From Adiantum capillus-veneris (lineage: Eukaryota > Streptophyta > Polypodiopsida > Polypodiales > Pteridaceae), in NCBI GenBank assembly GCA_014529385.2, contig CM043971.1:58890209-58954208 (forward strand): 64,000 nucleotides of DNA. Direction: 5' to 3'. Within the stretch, counting starts at the first letter, position 1; each line of letters begins with the position of its first letter. The position numbers and the translations under genes are program-made. The notes beneath the pieces were generated by a model. That model made no database searches. It was given only the letters and a program-made list of their open reading frames with translations, and was not told where the DNA came from. Positions 1 to 10,261 of the stretch are shown here, piece after piece.

Positions 1-600
1 AGCAACCATCGCCAGCAAGCCATTGAGCCTAGAGTTTTCAGCATTACAAGGATCGCCAGCAAAGAGACCAGATCAGCGTTTTTTCACACAGTTCAGGCCA
101 GCATTTTTGCAAGCCTCTAACGCCAGCCAAACCCAGCCTTTACAGCGATTTCAGCCCCTTACCACCCTGCTGTGGCAGCGTTTTCAGCAGCCTGTCGAAA
201 CCCTAAAAACGCAGCAAACCCTAAAAACCAGCGTTTTCTGTCAGCAGCTATACCAGCAAATTCTTCATCGGTTCAGCAATAGGAAACAGTCCAGATCAGC
301 CACAAAAGAGTCCCAGTTCCAGCCACGAAGCCGTCGTCGTCACCATCGTCGTCATCGGCATACTCCAACAGCATCAGTCCTTTGCATTCGCATTGTACTC
401 TTTCGTGCAATCAAGTAGACCACTCTCGCCGATGAGAGTGGGGCCTTCGGAGGAGGGTTTTACAACCCCTCGGTGTCGTATCTCTTCTCTCTCCTTCTCT
501 CAGTCTCATTCATTTGCACGCACTAGATCCACTCACTTTGTTTGTGATCACCACACTCTCTATAAGACGGAAAGCTCTCTCTTTCCCTAAGAACTAAAAG
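1..600. other. Unassigned sequence, possibly retrotransposon leader
   Basis: I recognise no gene here. One open frame (23-418, plus) encodes a Gln/Arg/Ser-rich, low-complexity peptide with no family signature. Positions 420-590 are pyrimidine-rich with a TATAA-like stretch near 560, which could be the remains of an LTR or leader, but I find no second copy in the window. By position it falls inside the left-hand intron of the thymidine kinase gene if that gene continues leftwards. Confidence 0.3.
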
Positions 601-665
601 GAACCTTGAGCAGTAAAGATCACTAATCTTGAGAAAATACAACATTCATTCCGCTGCACCTAACA

Positions 666-774
666 CAGTCGCTCATTGACACGATGAAAGCAGTACAAGC
701 AGGATGTAGCGCCCCCCTCGCTCTGTTAAAGATGGGCTTGAAGGCCCCCACCCCCTTGTCGTCCATAGCTCGCA

Positions 775-835
<61 letters not shown>

Positions 836-1005
836 AATGAAATGAAATGTTATATTAACGTCTTCAAAAGGCCAAAGTGACCTATGAGACCAGAAAGTTA
901 CAATGTGGTGGATCTGATACAAAGTCAGAGTAACAAGATGACAAAATGACAGAATGACAAAATGATAAAATGACAAAATAAAATACTATGGAATCCTAAA
1001 CTGCT
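666..1005. repeat. Direct repeat block, copy 1, with (GA)n tract
   Basis: A 340-bp block starting 'cagtcgctcattgacacgat' that contains a pure GA tract at about 778-831 and ends 'aaactgct'. It is repeated almost identically at 1095-1441. Apart from the length of the GA run, the copies differ by only a few bases, which indicates a recent duplication. The intervening 89 bp (1006-1094) is not part of the repeat. Confidence 0.9.
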
Positions 1006-1094
1006 GACGACATGCATAATGGCTCCAGCCCAAGCATTGTCTGTAGACAATGAACCAAGGCAGTGCAAAATAATGCCATCGCACATCTGCTGAC

Positions 1095-1203
1095 CAGTCG
1101 CTCATTGACATGATGAAAGCAGTACAAGCAGGATGTAACTCCCCCCTCGCTCTATTAAAGATGAGCTTGAAGGCCCCCACCCCCTTGTCGTCCATAGCTC
1201 GCA

Positions 1204-1280
<77 letters not shown>

Positions 1281-1441
1281 GAATGTTATATAAACGTCTT
1301 CAAAAGGCCAAAGTGACCTATGAGACCAGAAAGTTACAATGTGGTGGATCTGATACAAAGTCAGAGTAACAAGATGACAAAATGACAGAATGACAAAATG
1401 ATAAAATGACAAAATAAAATACTATGGAATCCTAAACTGCT
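1095..1441. repeat. Direct repeat block, copy 2, with longer (GA)n tract
   Basis: Second copy of the block at 666-1005. Its GA tract (about 1207-1277) is roughly 15 bp longer than in copy 1. Open frames rich in Arg-Glu or Ser-Leu across it are translations of the microsatellite, not genes. Confidence 0.9.
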
Positions 1442-3014
1442 AGGTGTGAACTAAGCAGCTAAACAACTAGCTGGGATAGCTAGATCATAGGAGATCCAGT
1501 ATCTGTCGTTGGCGGATCTCATAAATCTCCTCCATGGTCAGTAGTCTGACTGGGCGTCATGCATGTCGAGCCAAAGTGATCCGAATCCTCTGATGCAGCC
1601 TCCGTCAATGCTATGTAGTCCTCCGCAGTCGCGGGCGTCTGGATCTCCCCAGCTCAGTCACTCGATCGATCAGTGTGCCTCTGGTGTAAGGCGACGAGCT
1701 CTGTTGTGGTAGTAACTGCTCCGGGTGTCCAGTGGCAGCTCTAAAGAAGTCTGTGATCTGTCTTTGAGACTGGCTACCTCTCCTCTCATCAGGCTCTCTC
1801 TGTGTCTGCGCAGTTCGAGCAAAAACAAACCCAGGCATCTTTGATCCTCATACCGCATCACTCTAGAGAATGGTCCAAAGCCCTCTCTGAACAAGCAATG
1901 GAAGCGGCCTCATATCTCGTAGTAGACGGGGCAGTGGCATGCGTACTGCAACTCTGTCTCAGGCTCGATGTCACACGGGGCATGTCCTGGCCTCTGCTGG
2001 TACTCCGCTGTATCTCCCAGTCTCGATCCGCAGCTGGTGTGAAGATGTGCGTATCTGGCCAATAGCCCATCGTATCCCATGAGACAAGTGGGTGTCCATG
2101 TATCTGGGCCTCGTCACAAAACCATCCTCCATAAGCTGGAGGAGATGCTCTCTGTAGAAAGCCATCTTCGTGCCCAGCTCCTGTGTTGGTTGTATCCATG
2201 TCCTCTTGGTGTCTAGCTGAGTCAAGTCCTGGCAAATGAACCTGGTGATCTCGAACTGTGTAAGAGTCAGAGAGGGCGCATCCAGTGAGTACTGGAAGGG
2301 CGGCAATCTGTCTATGCTGAACCCATGCGCCTAAAACCATGATGTCATCTCCCCATACCAGCATGTTGTATCTCCTTGCATGGCTAACTGTCGAGAGGAC
2401 TCAAGTGCAAGGCGTACATATCTGTCTCTGGGAAGTTCCCACATGTGGTGTATGAAGGAGACAGATCTGGTGAGCGCCTCAACCACTAGTGGTGGGGCAG
2501 CTAGCTTTGCTCGTACAATAGCACGTGGTACTGAAGCCTTGGCTCTAATGAGCCGCGAGATCATAGACACCTCTCCATGTCCCCCCATCGATCACTGCGG
2601 CCAGTCCTAGAGATCGCTGCTCTAATGAGCCGCGAGATCATAGACACCAGAGGCTTCTCCATGTCCCCCCATCCATCACTACGGCCAGTCCTCCCCGTGA
2701 TGATCGAGTGAAGGTCCCCAAATCTCAGCTCCATAAAGCAATGCAGAAGCCACCAAAGTGTCAAAGAGCCAGAGCTTCGCCCGAGGCTCCTGAAACTGAA
2801 CCTGTGAACACATCCTTTCCAATCTACCCAATGCTGCATGGGCTCTGGTCAATCTAGTCTCTGCTGCCCTTCTCAATGAAAATGCTGGCCCACTAAATAC
2901 CACTCCAAGGTAAGTATAAGCATCTGTATACTCCACCTTCTCCTGGCCGTATGTGAATGCGAGCGCTGATCTCCTGATCCACTGTGGGGTAGCGAGCGCG
3001 AGCAGTTTTCGTGC
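1442..3014 (-). pseudogene. LINE retrotransposon fragment 1 (C-terminal half of pol)
   Basis: Minus-strand remnant of a plant LINE ORF2, broken by frameshifts. Reading from 3014 downwards, it has the RT thumb/connection region with YLGVVFSGP, RAHAALGRLERMC and LLYGAEIWGPS (about 3010-2690). It continues with a segment containing VVEALTRSVSFIHH (2590-2330), then CPVCHLEPETEL-type cysteine/histidine residues near the C-terminus (about 1960-1900) and FREGFGPFSRV (1890). The catalytic YADD part is missing, so the copy is 5'-truncated at about 3014. The same protein is encoded by the separate LINE copy at 13043-14405 plus 3415-3775, and the two are clearly homologous. It lies inside the inferred thymidine kinase intron and is non-functional. 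Family assignment is from motifs read by eye. Confidence 0.8.
2544..2691. repeat. Short tandem duplication inside LINE fragment 1
   Basis: The segment 'atgagccgcgagatcatag...ccccccatc.atcactgcggccagtcct' occurs at about 2544-2609 and again at about 2622-2691. The second copy carries a small insertion ('cagaggctt'). The duplication disrupts the LINE reading frame, so it arose after or during the decay of the element. Confidence 0.85.
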
Positions 3015-3414
3015 TAGCAATGCAAAAAGGCATGCCTCTCCCCTAAGAAAACATCCCCCTAATTTTCAAAAAAAAACTTCTCTTTAATAAGGCTGCCATA
3101 TTAAGGCTGCAACCATTGGGCAGGCCAAAAACCACTCATGAGATCACAACATAATAAACTTGAAAGATTCACCCATCATAGCTCTATTTATCTACCAATC
3201 GTATATGCCCTTTGGGCAGTCTCAACAGAGATCTACTGGAGGCCAGAGAGATTCACAGAATCAAGGCTATCTACCATTGAGTAAATATAGAATCTAAAAT
3301 TATTCAGTGCCCATGTAATGAGTATCCTGCAGCCAATAAAAAATCGTGCATTTTACTAACCACCTATTTTTCATTAAGAAAAAGGAAAGGCAGCACTATG
3401 GCCTCACCCCTTTG
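3015..3414. other. AT-rich spacer between two LINE fragments
   Basis: About 400 bp with no coding potential, homology within the window or RNA gene that I can see. It separates LINE fragment 1 from the 3' portion of LINE 2. Confidence 0.5.
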
Positions 3415-3775
3415 GGACAGGCCAATACCCAAGGCATCTCTGATCCTGATATCTCATGACCCTCGATAGTGGTCCAAAACCCCCTCTGAAGAGAGAGTGA
3501 AAGCGCCCCGGTATCTCTTAGTACACCGAACAATGACTTTTGTATGCAGATCTATCCCAGGCTCCAAATGGCATAGCTGGCATATCCTAGCCTCAGCAAG
3601 TATCCCCCTAAATCTGCCAGTCTCGACCTCAAGCTGATGTGAAACCAATAGTGCACCGTCTCCCTCAAGATACATGTGTATCCATGTAACTAGGTCTAGT
3701 CACCATCCCGTCCTCCATCAATTGGAGAAGATGCTCCCTATAGAAAGCCATCTTCGTGCCCAACTCTCGTGTCGG
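3415..3775 (-). pseudogene. LINE 2, distal (3') part, split from 13043-14405
   Basis: Minus-strand C-terminal end of a LINE pol protein, containing ETGRFRGILAEARICQLC followed by HLEPG (Cys/His motif near the C-terminus) and GVLDHY. It ends abruptly at 3775, where the gypsy LTR begins. The text continues at 13043 in the same orientation once the 9,262-bp element and one copy of the 5-bp duplication are removed; LINE fragment 1 (around 2160-2230) shows the uninterrupted order. Like LINE 1, it is riddled with stops and is a pseudogene. Confidence 0.85.
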
Positions 3776-4343
3776 TGTAGCGCGGATAATGTGTCATGCT
3801 CTCTACAGTGGGTGGTCCTCAGTGCAATGTGCGTGACAATCTCACTCAAACAGACTGAAAAGAAAGGAAACAATAGACATCAACAGAGCTCACAAAGGCA
3901 CAACAGCAGACCAGAACATATGACTCGACTATCTCAAAGAACCAATACAGACTCTGGCGTGGCAGCACACTCAGCTCCAGCCCAAGACTCACAGGTACAA
4001 TGGGGGTGTCGAGGCTCAGATGTGCCAGATGATGAAGACGTGCTCTGTGTATAGACTCACTCTGGACGACTACGTGAAAAAATCCCACTGACCAAAACGC
4101 TACTACTCATATATACAACCATAAAGAGCCACCAACGGCTCATAAATGACAGCACCTAAGTCTATCCCCACTCGATGGCGGTGGTGACCTGGCCACAATG
4201 TCCACTAAACCACCGTATCCCTGCCACGTGTCGCAGCCCAGCGAGTCCGTCTAGTGTGAACCGACCAGACCAAAGACCAATTGTAAAATCCAAATTGTAC
4301 TAACTGTACTGTGAAAGTGACACTGACACTGTAGCCTGCTACA
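3776..4343 (-). repeat. 3' LTR of element 1
   Basis: 568-bp LTR, TGTAGC...GCTACA, nearly identical to 12469-13037. Because the coding regions read on the minus strand, this is the 3' LTR. The sense-strand sequence just upstream ends GTGGCGGGCAACC, a weak polypurine tract. Confidence 0.93.
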
Positions 4344-4409
4344 GGTTGCCCGCCACAAGACCGCTTCTCGTCCCGAAGAGCGGAACTGAAGAACTGAAAG
4401 ATCGGCAAT

Positions 4410-5788
4410 CTACTGTTGGTAGTCGGATGATGGAGGAGGGGGAGGCTGGTAGAAAGGTGGGTAAGGAGATGCAGGCCATGTGTATGGTGGGGGGTAGTGG
4501 CCATGAGGAGGGCACATCGGATATGGAGTGGCCACCCTCGGAGCAGCAACAAACTAAGTAGGGTGAGTAGGTGGAGCAGGTGGAAACCCAGGGAAAGACT
4601 GAGTAGGCTGAGAAGGCGGGACAAGTGGAAACCCAAGAAAAGACTGAGTAGACTGAGATGGTGGAACAGGTGGTTGGAATCCAGGGAAGCTGTAGAAGTG
4701 CTGAGGGAAAGAGGTGGACTGGGAGGGGGAGGCCATAGAGGGTCCATGAAATTGTGATGAAGCCGATCCTGCTGGCTTAGACTCCATAGTGGTAGGATTT
4801 GTTTTCTCTGCTGCTTGAGAATCCCCTGAATGGGCTTAGGAAACATCCCTCTATATCCTGTTGCCATAGCAGGAACTTGCGTAGAAACCAGGGCTGTAGT
4901 TGTAGCTGTAGTTGTAGCTGTCTGTGAAATGACTACAGCTTGGTATTTGGCACATGAGGGACACACTGTATGTACCACAAGAGAGAGGTCCTGAACTGCG
5001 GCCATATCATTTGCCTCTTTTAACTATATTTGTTGAGTGTGGACAATATGTTTGAGGTCCACTACCTGTTGAGTGAGGACCTTTATGCGACGTTGAGCCG
5101 TAGCAATTAACATGTCCCTATCCATCGCTTGTTGCAAATGGCTGCACACTTCCCTTTGCATACTGTCATAGACAGCGCGATGCAGACTGTTGGTTCCTTG
5201 CAATGAGAGGGCTGCATCCATAATCGTCGAAATGGCTCTTTTGTCTACATCTAAAAGTCTGTGGGCTTGAGGCACAAAATTGGCATATATGTCAGGCTGT
5301 TCAGATGTAGGTGTCCCAGAGCTAGATGCCCCTGCAGTATCCCTAGGTGCCCCTGCACTAAGAGTAGTACGCGGTGATGCCGACACAATTGGAGGTTGTG
5401 TTTTGGTGCCTGCAACACTACTCACAAGAGGTGGTGTGAAAGTAGAGGTGGCCACAGAAGTAGTCATGCGCACTCCTGGTGTTGCACTATGGACGTCGGA
5501 GATTTTGACCTGTGATTCGGAGAAGGGTAGTGTTGCTAGCTCCTTAGTCGAATCTTTTTGTATTGTCGTCCTCTTGCGCAAGGTGCCTTTCCCTTTGGCC
5601 ATTTTGGAACGGCCTTGTTCTTGTTCTTTAGCATCATCTTGCAAGGTGAGAACAGCGGTTGCATCTGCCTTTTGTTGCATAATTTGCACTACCCAATACA
5701 TAACAGGGGCATGAGAGTGCAGCAACAGTTCCTGGCACGCATTTACAGTGTCTTCAGGGGAGAGATTCGAGAAGGTTTTGGTGGCGGG
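4410..5788 (-). pseudogene. Additional ORF of element 1, C-terminal part
   Basis: Unrecognised protein encoded 3' of the integrase, in the sense orientation of the element. It reads from 7266 upstream through 5788 to about 4410. Visible parts in order: a Thr/Ser/Pro-rich linker (SSGTPTSEQP region), a helical stretch with coiled-coil character (RRIKVLTQQVVDLKHIV near 5060-5030), a CPSC motif (about 4950), and a Pro/Ser/Phe-rich tail with repeats of PPSQPTQSFPGFP type and PHGHYPPPYTWPASPYPPF. Frame interruptions include a TAG at 5024-5026, a shift near 4800 and a TAG near 4560. Additional 3' ORFs are known in Tat/Ogre-type elements, but I see no match to a specific family. A captured host gene is an alternative. 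The N-terminal half lies beyond the solo LTR at 7266-7720. Confidence 0.55.
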
Positions 5789-7265
5789 TGTCACGAGGAC
5801 GTGGCAGTTATTAACCATGTCACAGAGATGTGGCAACTACTAACCTTGGTTGTTGGTTTCTTTCCAATGGGGTTTATTTTATTTGTTTTGAGACCCTCTT
5901 TTTGAAGTAGCAAACGGTCGGACATTGTATGGCCAATGTGAACGGTAGTTTCACCCGCAGACGCGAAGTGGTCGCCACTGGAATTCGTATGGTAAGAGGA
6001 TGTCTAGGCTCAGAGCAACATCATATAGGTCCCCCCGTCGCACTTAGCAAGTTGGTGGATACTAGGAAGTGAACTCAATTAAGGCGTAAAGTCAAGGTGG
6101 GACTACCAACAAAAAGTATCCGACAGTTGGGCCACATTGCACGTTTGGATGCGGTCCCAATGAGGATAGATGGTCAGAAGACCAGTGGGAGCCCAACGGA
6201 AGCATCTCCTAAAATTTAGGGAACTGCTATTTTGGGCCATGAAATGTGTTCGCGTCATTACCTCCGGTATGACTAGGGGAACATTTTACAACTCTGCCGC
6301 GAAGTCAACTGGGCAACCGGTCATGATATTTTTAAGCGGCGAACCCGAAACGGGAAAATGCTTGAAAATGCGCCAAGTGGCAAATTCTCATACACTTGCC
6401 TCTTGCGGAAAAATGAGCGCTGATTTTTAAGATGGGAGAGGCCTCATTTCAGTATTTGTCACAGGTTAAGAGCTATGGAGTGCTTCCTTTCCCTCTCATG
6501 TACAGTGTGGTGCTAGGAGTGATGCCCTGCACACTACACACTGCTCTCTCTCTCCCCTACGTGCAGTTATGTGATGCCCCACAAGAGGGCTACTCATTTG
6601 ACTGATGTACAGTTGTGTGGGTTCATGCTTTTGCGCTGAGGCAAGAGCCTCCTTGAGCAGAAACAGGGGTAGCTAGCTGCTGCTCCAAAGCAGGCACGGG
6701 TGAGGGTCATAACCTCACTGTACAGGTGCAAAATCAGCGTTGTGTATGCGCTGTAATTTTACTGTTTTTCAGCCATACGGACGCCAGGACCATTGGGAAT
6801 CGTGCCCCACTGGCAGGGGATAGTTCGGGGACTGTTTGGGGCTGAAAACTGGCCAAAAACCAGTAAATACAGCGTACTGAATTTACTGTTTTTGGGCAGG
6901 AATCAGAGGGTATACGCCAGTGCAAGTGAGTTCTAGCAGGGGAATTGGTTTCGCGCAAGTTTTGGGGCTGTTATGCTGCCAAAATTTGGCCAAATCAAAT
7001 GGTATCTAGGTGGATACACGTGAAGGATTCCCAGGACCTTACCTTGTAATTTACCCTCCTAAAGAATAAAGAAATACCAAAAGGGGCGCCAATTTTGGGG
7101 CCTACAGGTTGTCGGTGTCTGCTCGGAGCATTCTAGCTTCCGAGCTGTGTGTGTTCAAGTATTAATTCCCGTCGCAGGTTTCCTTTGCAAGGTGCTCTGT
7201 GTGTGTGTTTAAAGTAAAGAATTTCGGGTGAAAGCCAACGCCTACCGCCCTACGGGCCAGTTTCA
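5789..7265 (+). repeat. Solo LTR of the chromovirus family, inserted in element 1
   Basis: 1,477-bp LTR beginning TGTCACGAGG and ending CAGTTTCA, flanked by the perfect 5-bp duplication GCGGG (5784-5788 and 7266-7270). It is homologous over its full length to the two LTRs of the chromovirus at 19530-25652 but more diverged, so it belongs to an older insertion. No internal domain remains, as expected after LTR-LTR recombination. Removing the LTR and one duplication copy restores a continuous reading frame in the host element's additional ORF. The 'AATAAAGAAATACC' stretch near 7060 is a candidate polyadenylation signal. Confidence 0.95.
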
Positions 7266-7720
7266 GCGGGCAAAGGTGCCAGCACATTCAATATTCCCAT
7301 AGCCTGTCTGATATCCTCCACTGTAAGTGTAGTTCCATTTAGCTTTGGAAAAGTAAGCAAGAGGGAACTTAGCTTGGCACTAGAGATTGTGCAAGACAAA
7401 TCGGCCTGAGCCAAATTTTGGAGACCCAAGTGTATCATTTGCTACTGAGAGAACACATCTTTGAGTGCCAGGTTTGGCGCCTGTAAATGATAGATCATTA
7501 GTAAAGGTACCTTCGAGATGGCACCTAAAGGGCGAGGCACCTCGAGAGTGGTGACCTTGCCAGCAGTGACTGATTGGGGTGAATCTTCCTCTGAAGATTC
7601 TTCTAAAAGCTGCTCTGAACTAGGAGTATAGTCTGATTTATTGTCAGAGCTATCCCCAGAGGCAGAGGACTCTTCCTCCGACTAGAGGTGCTACTCTCTA
7701 TTCCGAGTACGAACCATCTT
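7266..7720 (-). pseudogene. Additional ORF of element 1, N-terminal part
   Basis: Minus-strand frame with an acidic Ser/Glu-rich beginning (residues like LLEESSEEDSPQS near 7600-7560). It is followed by a segment containing LTVEDIRQAMGILNVLAPLPA that runs into the solo-LTR junction and continues in frame at 5788. One in-frame TAG lies near 7440. I do not recognise the family. Strict co-orientation with gag and integrase suggests it belonged to the element before the solo LTR landed. Confidence 0.5.
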
Positions 7721-7794
7721 GATAAACTGTGCCCGAGAATCTTCAACTGATGAATCTAAAAAAAAACTGTATTCTTAAGTCCTGACCGCACGGA

Positions 7795-7953
7795 GCACGG
7801 AGAGAGAACTCCTGGAGGCACACCTGGTGATGGAGAGAGGCCTAGAGATCGAACGCCTAAAGGAACGCCCGGCTGAAAACATGCAGAGAGAACTCGCTGC
7901 TAAATTTTATGAAAGTGAGGCTGATTTTACGCTGAGCTTTAATTTAAAGCCAG
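7795..7953 (+). other. Exon-like open segment with consensus splice donor
   Basis: Plus-strand frame rich in Glu/Arg/Leu (contains LVMERGLEIERLKERPAEN) that ends exactly at CAG|GTAAGT (7953/7954). It is followed 53 bp later by a T-rich tract and an acceptor, TTTTTTTTGCATAG, at 8006. This is antisense to the element's own genes. The putative intron is very short for a plant, and the following 'exon' is the G-rich minisatellite, so the spliced product is doubtful. It may be a captured piece of a host gene or chance. Confidence 0.3.
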
Positions 7954-8006
7954 GTAAGTATAGGTGTCAATTGCTTTTAATGTGCTTTTTTGTTTTTTTT
8001 GCATAG

Positions 8007-8560
8007 GCCCGAGAGTGAGGGCGAGGGCGAGGGCAGCTTGGCAAGGGCGAGGGCGAGAGGAAAGGGATGGAGAGGGGCGAGGGCGGGAGGATGGCAAGGG
8101 GCGAGAGGGGTAGGGGCAAGGGCGAGGGCGAGGGCGAGGGCGAGGGGGAGGGGGAGGGGGAGGGGGCGAGGGGAGGTTTAAGGGCGAGGGCGAGGACGAG
8201 GAGATAGGGGAGGGCAAGACGCGAGGGCGAGGGATAGGGGAGAGGATAAGGGCGAGGGCGAGGAGATGGGGGGAGGGCGAGAGGCGAGGGCGAGGGGAGG
8301 TGTTAAGGGTTAGGGCAAGGGCAAGGGCAAGGGCAAGGGCGAGGGCGAGGGCGAGGGCGAGGGTTAGCGGGGGTAATGGCTAGGGCGAGGGCAAGGGTTA
8401 GCGGGGGTAATGGCTAGGGCGAGGGCAAGGGGAGGGGGTAAGGCGAGGGCAAGGAGATAGGGGGAGGGGTAGAGGAAAGGGCAAGGGGAGGGGGTTGAGA
8501 GGAGAGGCAAGGGCGAGGGTTGAGGGCAGAGGGTAAGGGCAAGGGCGAGGGTTGAAGAAG
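8007..8560. repeat. G-rich minisatellite (GGGCGA/GGGCAA units)
   Basis: About 550 bp of imperfect hexamer-type repeats (gggcga, gggcaa, gggggag, gggttag) with nearly all G on the plus strand, so C-rich on the element's sense strand. Long open frames here encode only Arg/Gly or Pro/Ser runs and are not genes. A similar tract sits inside element 2 at 42489-43190, so the tract is a family trait of these retrotransposons. The run is compatible with G-quadruplex formation. Confidence 0.9.
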
Positions 8561-8700
8561 AAGAAGAAGAAGAAGAGAGTTTTAACGTGTAGGAAACTAT
8601 CCCAAGAGACCTTAAAGATAGCCGGCGCCGAGGAGTTGAACTCAAGACCTGTTATTCAAGAGGGAAATGGCATAACCAATCTACCACTTGGGTGATAGAA
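8553..8700 (-). mobile_element. Possible tRNA-derived SINE (box A and box B, TTC tail)
   Basis: On the minus strand, TGGTAGATTGG (complement of 8676-8686) resembles a pol III box A. AGTTCAACTCC (8632-8642), at tRNA-like spacing, resembles box B. About 60 bp downstream the sequence ends in a (TTC)n tract (complement of about 8553-8575). This layout fits a tRNA-derived SINE or a decayed tRNA pseudogene. No target duplication could be established within the surrounding minisatellite. Confidence 0.35.
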
Positions 8701-9342
8701 AGGGCAAGGGAGGGGTGAGGGGAGAGTCAGGGCAGCAAGGCTTCAGGGCGAGGTAACATTGATATTTTCGAGGCACTCAGCAGCAAAGAGAATGAGTGAG
8801 AGGACATCAGAAGCACCAAACAGGCAAAGGGACGAGCAAAGCACGAGCAGGGAAGATTCTCGGAATCGGAGATCATCTAACCCCTCTGAAAGAATCCGTG
8901 GCAGATAAAACGCGAAGTAAAATTGCTAGTGAACATGGTACCTTCATAAATACACCACTCAATAATACTAAGGCATTTATGCATAGCAAAAGAACTTAGT
9001 TTCACTTGAGACGTTATAGATCAACAGAATTTTGTGCTTTGAAAAAGGGCATGAATCGGAGTTGAGGTGGGTAGGTTACGCCCAAGACTAGAATCATTCC
9101 TACACACAAAAGAGGGGTTACATAGGATACAGACAGAGAGTGAAGGAGATGGTTTATCCAATTCTAGAATCAAGCCCATTGAACGCAACAGAGTCAGCAG
9201 AAGGAGAGCTGTATAAGGAGAGGGTGTATGAGATAGGATGAAAAAGAACAGCAGGGATGTCGAAGATAGTGATCCAGAAGTTATTTAAGGGTTAAGGAGT
9301 CGGCGAAGATCAACACTTGATTTTAGACCGTTGATCGTCAGC
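8701..9342. other. Unassigned internal part of element 1
   Basis: Sequence between the integrase stop (about 9343) and the minisatellite. It holds no recognised domain and only one short plus-strand frame (8796-8999) without family features. It probably represents 3' untranslated or decayed internal sequence of the retrotransposon. Confidence 0.4.
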
Positions 9343-10261
9343 TTAAGCATGATAGCATTTTATCCTAAATCCATTGACTAAAGGCAGCGGAACTCCTTCA
9401 AGGGTGGCTAATTGTACAGCTCCGTGGGGTAGAACCTCCATCACCTTATATGGTCCTTGCCAAGCTAGGACCAACTTCGTTGCTTTTTCCAGATACTTAG
9501 CTTGATAAAGTAGCACCAGTGCTCCTTGCGTTATTTGCGTCTTTCTGAGATGGCGATCATGTCAGGCTTTGCGACGAAGTTGCTCTGCTTTCAGAGCCAG
9601 ATAAGCCAAACTTCGGCTTTCATCCAGAAGGAAAGACGAGAGACAGATGCCGACCCCAAATCTCCATTGGCACGCAGACTCCCGACTCGCGGAGATCCTG
9701 AGTTGAATTCGAAGGGTGCTATCGCTTCCAAACCGAAAGCTAATTGAAATGGAGTGTGATTGGTTGTGGCTTTGAAAGAAGTTCGATATGCCCAAAGGGT
9801 GCCATGGATAGCTTGAGCCCAAGTCGAAGGATGAAGATGACATGCTTTCCGTAGGACTGCTATCAGAACCTTATTAGTGCTCTCTGCCTGCCCGTTTGCT
9901 CTAGGGTAATAGGAACAAGATTTTCGATGAAAAATCTTGTAGTTGGGAAGCAAGGTTGAAATTGTTTCATTCACAAAGTGACTACCCCTATCATTGGTGA
10001 TTTCCAAGAACATTCAAACCTGCACAAAATATTTTCGTAGAGAAACTTGGCTACCGTAGTGCCAGTGCAGTCCGTTGTTGCCAGTAGCTCTGCCCACTTT
10101 GTTGCATAATCTGTAGCGACTAAGAGATACTTCCAATTGCCGGGTTGGGCGGAGGGAGTAATTGGACCTACAAAATCAATGCCCCATCTCTCAAAGGGCT
10201 GCCATGCCATCAATGTGACATAAAAACGTGTTCGGCCCTCCGAAAGAGCCTCCTCGGAAAG
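9343..10261 (-). pseudogene. Integrase of element 1 (Tat/Athila-like), frameshifted
   Basis: Sense-strand (minus) integrase core joined directly to gag by a deletion. It contains WGIDFVGPITPS (first catalytic Asp), ITNDRGSHFVNE (second Asp) and YYPRANGQAESTNKV (catalytic Glu). The C-terminal part follows, with LVLAWQGPYKV and PLVNGFRIKCYHA, ending at a TAA at 9343-9345. The motif set is that of plant non-chromodomain Ty3/gypsy elements. A frameshift near 9990 separates the first Asp region from the rest, and further shifts follow near 9590. The N-terminal HHCC zinc domain, RT and protease are gone. Integration of this copy must have relied on another element's proteins. Confidence 0.85.

Noticed and set aside
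1110-1316. Frames with long Arg-Glu or Ser-Leu runs (also at 623-976, 28517-28891, 42099-42468, 56902-57228, 57301-57537)
   Set aside because: They are translations of (GA)n or (CT)n microsatellites with no conserved flanks, apart from the kinase start at 42187, which is treated separately.
3776-4343. Possible plus-strand gene at 3674-4054 (and the similar frames at 12406, 40486, 46554)
   Set aside because: The four similar frames lie in or across the ends of the four LTRs of elements 1 and 2.
6170-6430. Open frame beginning [14 protein letters not shown], repeated at 19911 and 24554
   Set aside because: All three lie at the same place in the LTRs of one retrotransposon family. The conservation is that of the LTR, and the frames differ in length after small changes.
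7990-8181. Arg/Gly-rich open frame
   Set aside because: Pure translation of the GGGCGA minisatellite. The same applies to the Pro/Ser-rich frames at 7939-8217, 8364-8645, 42527-43202 and 42898-43143.
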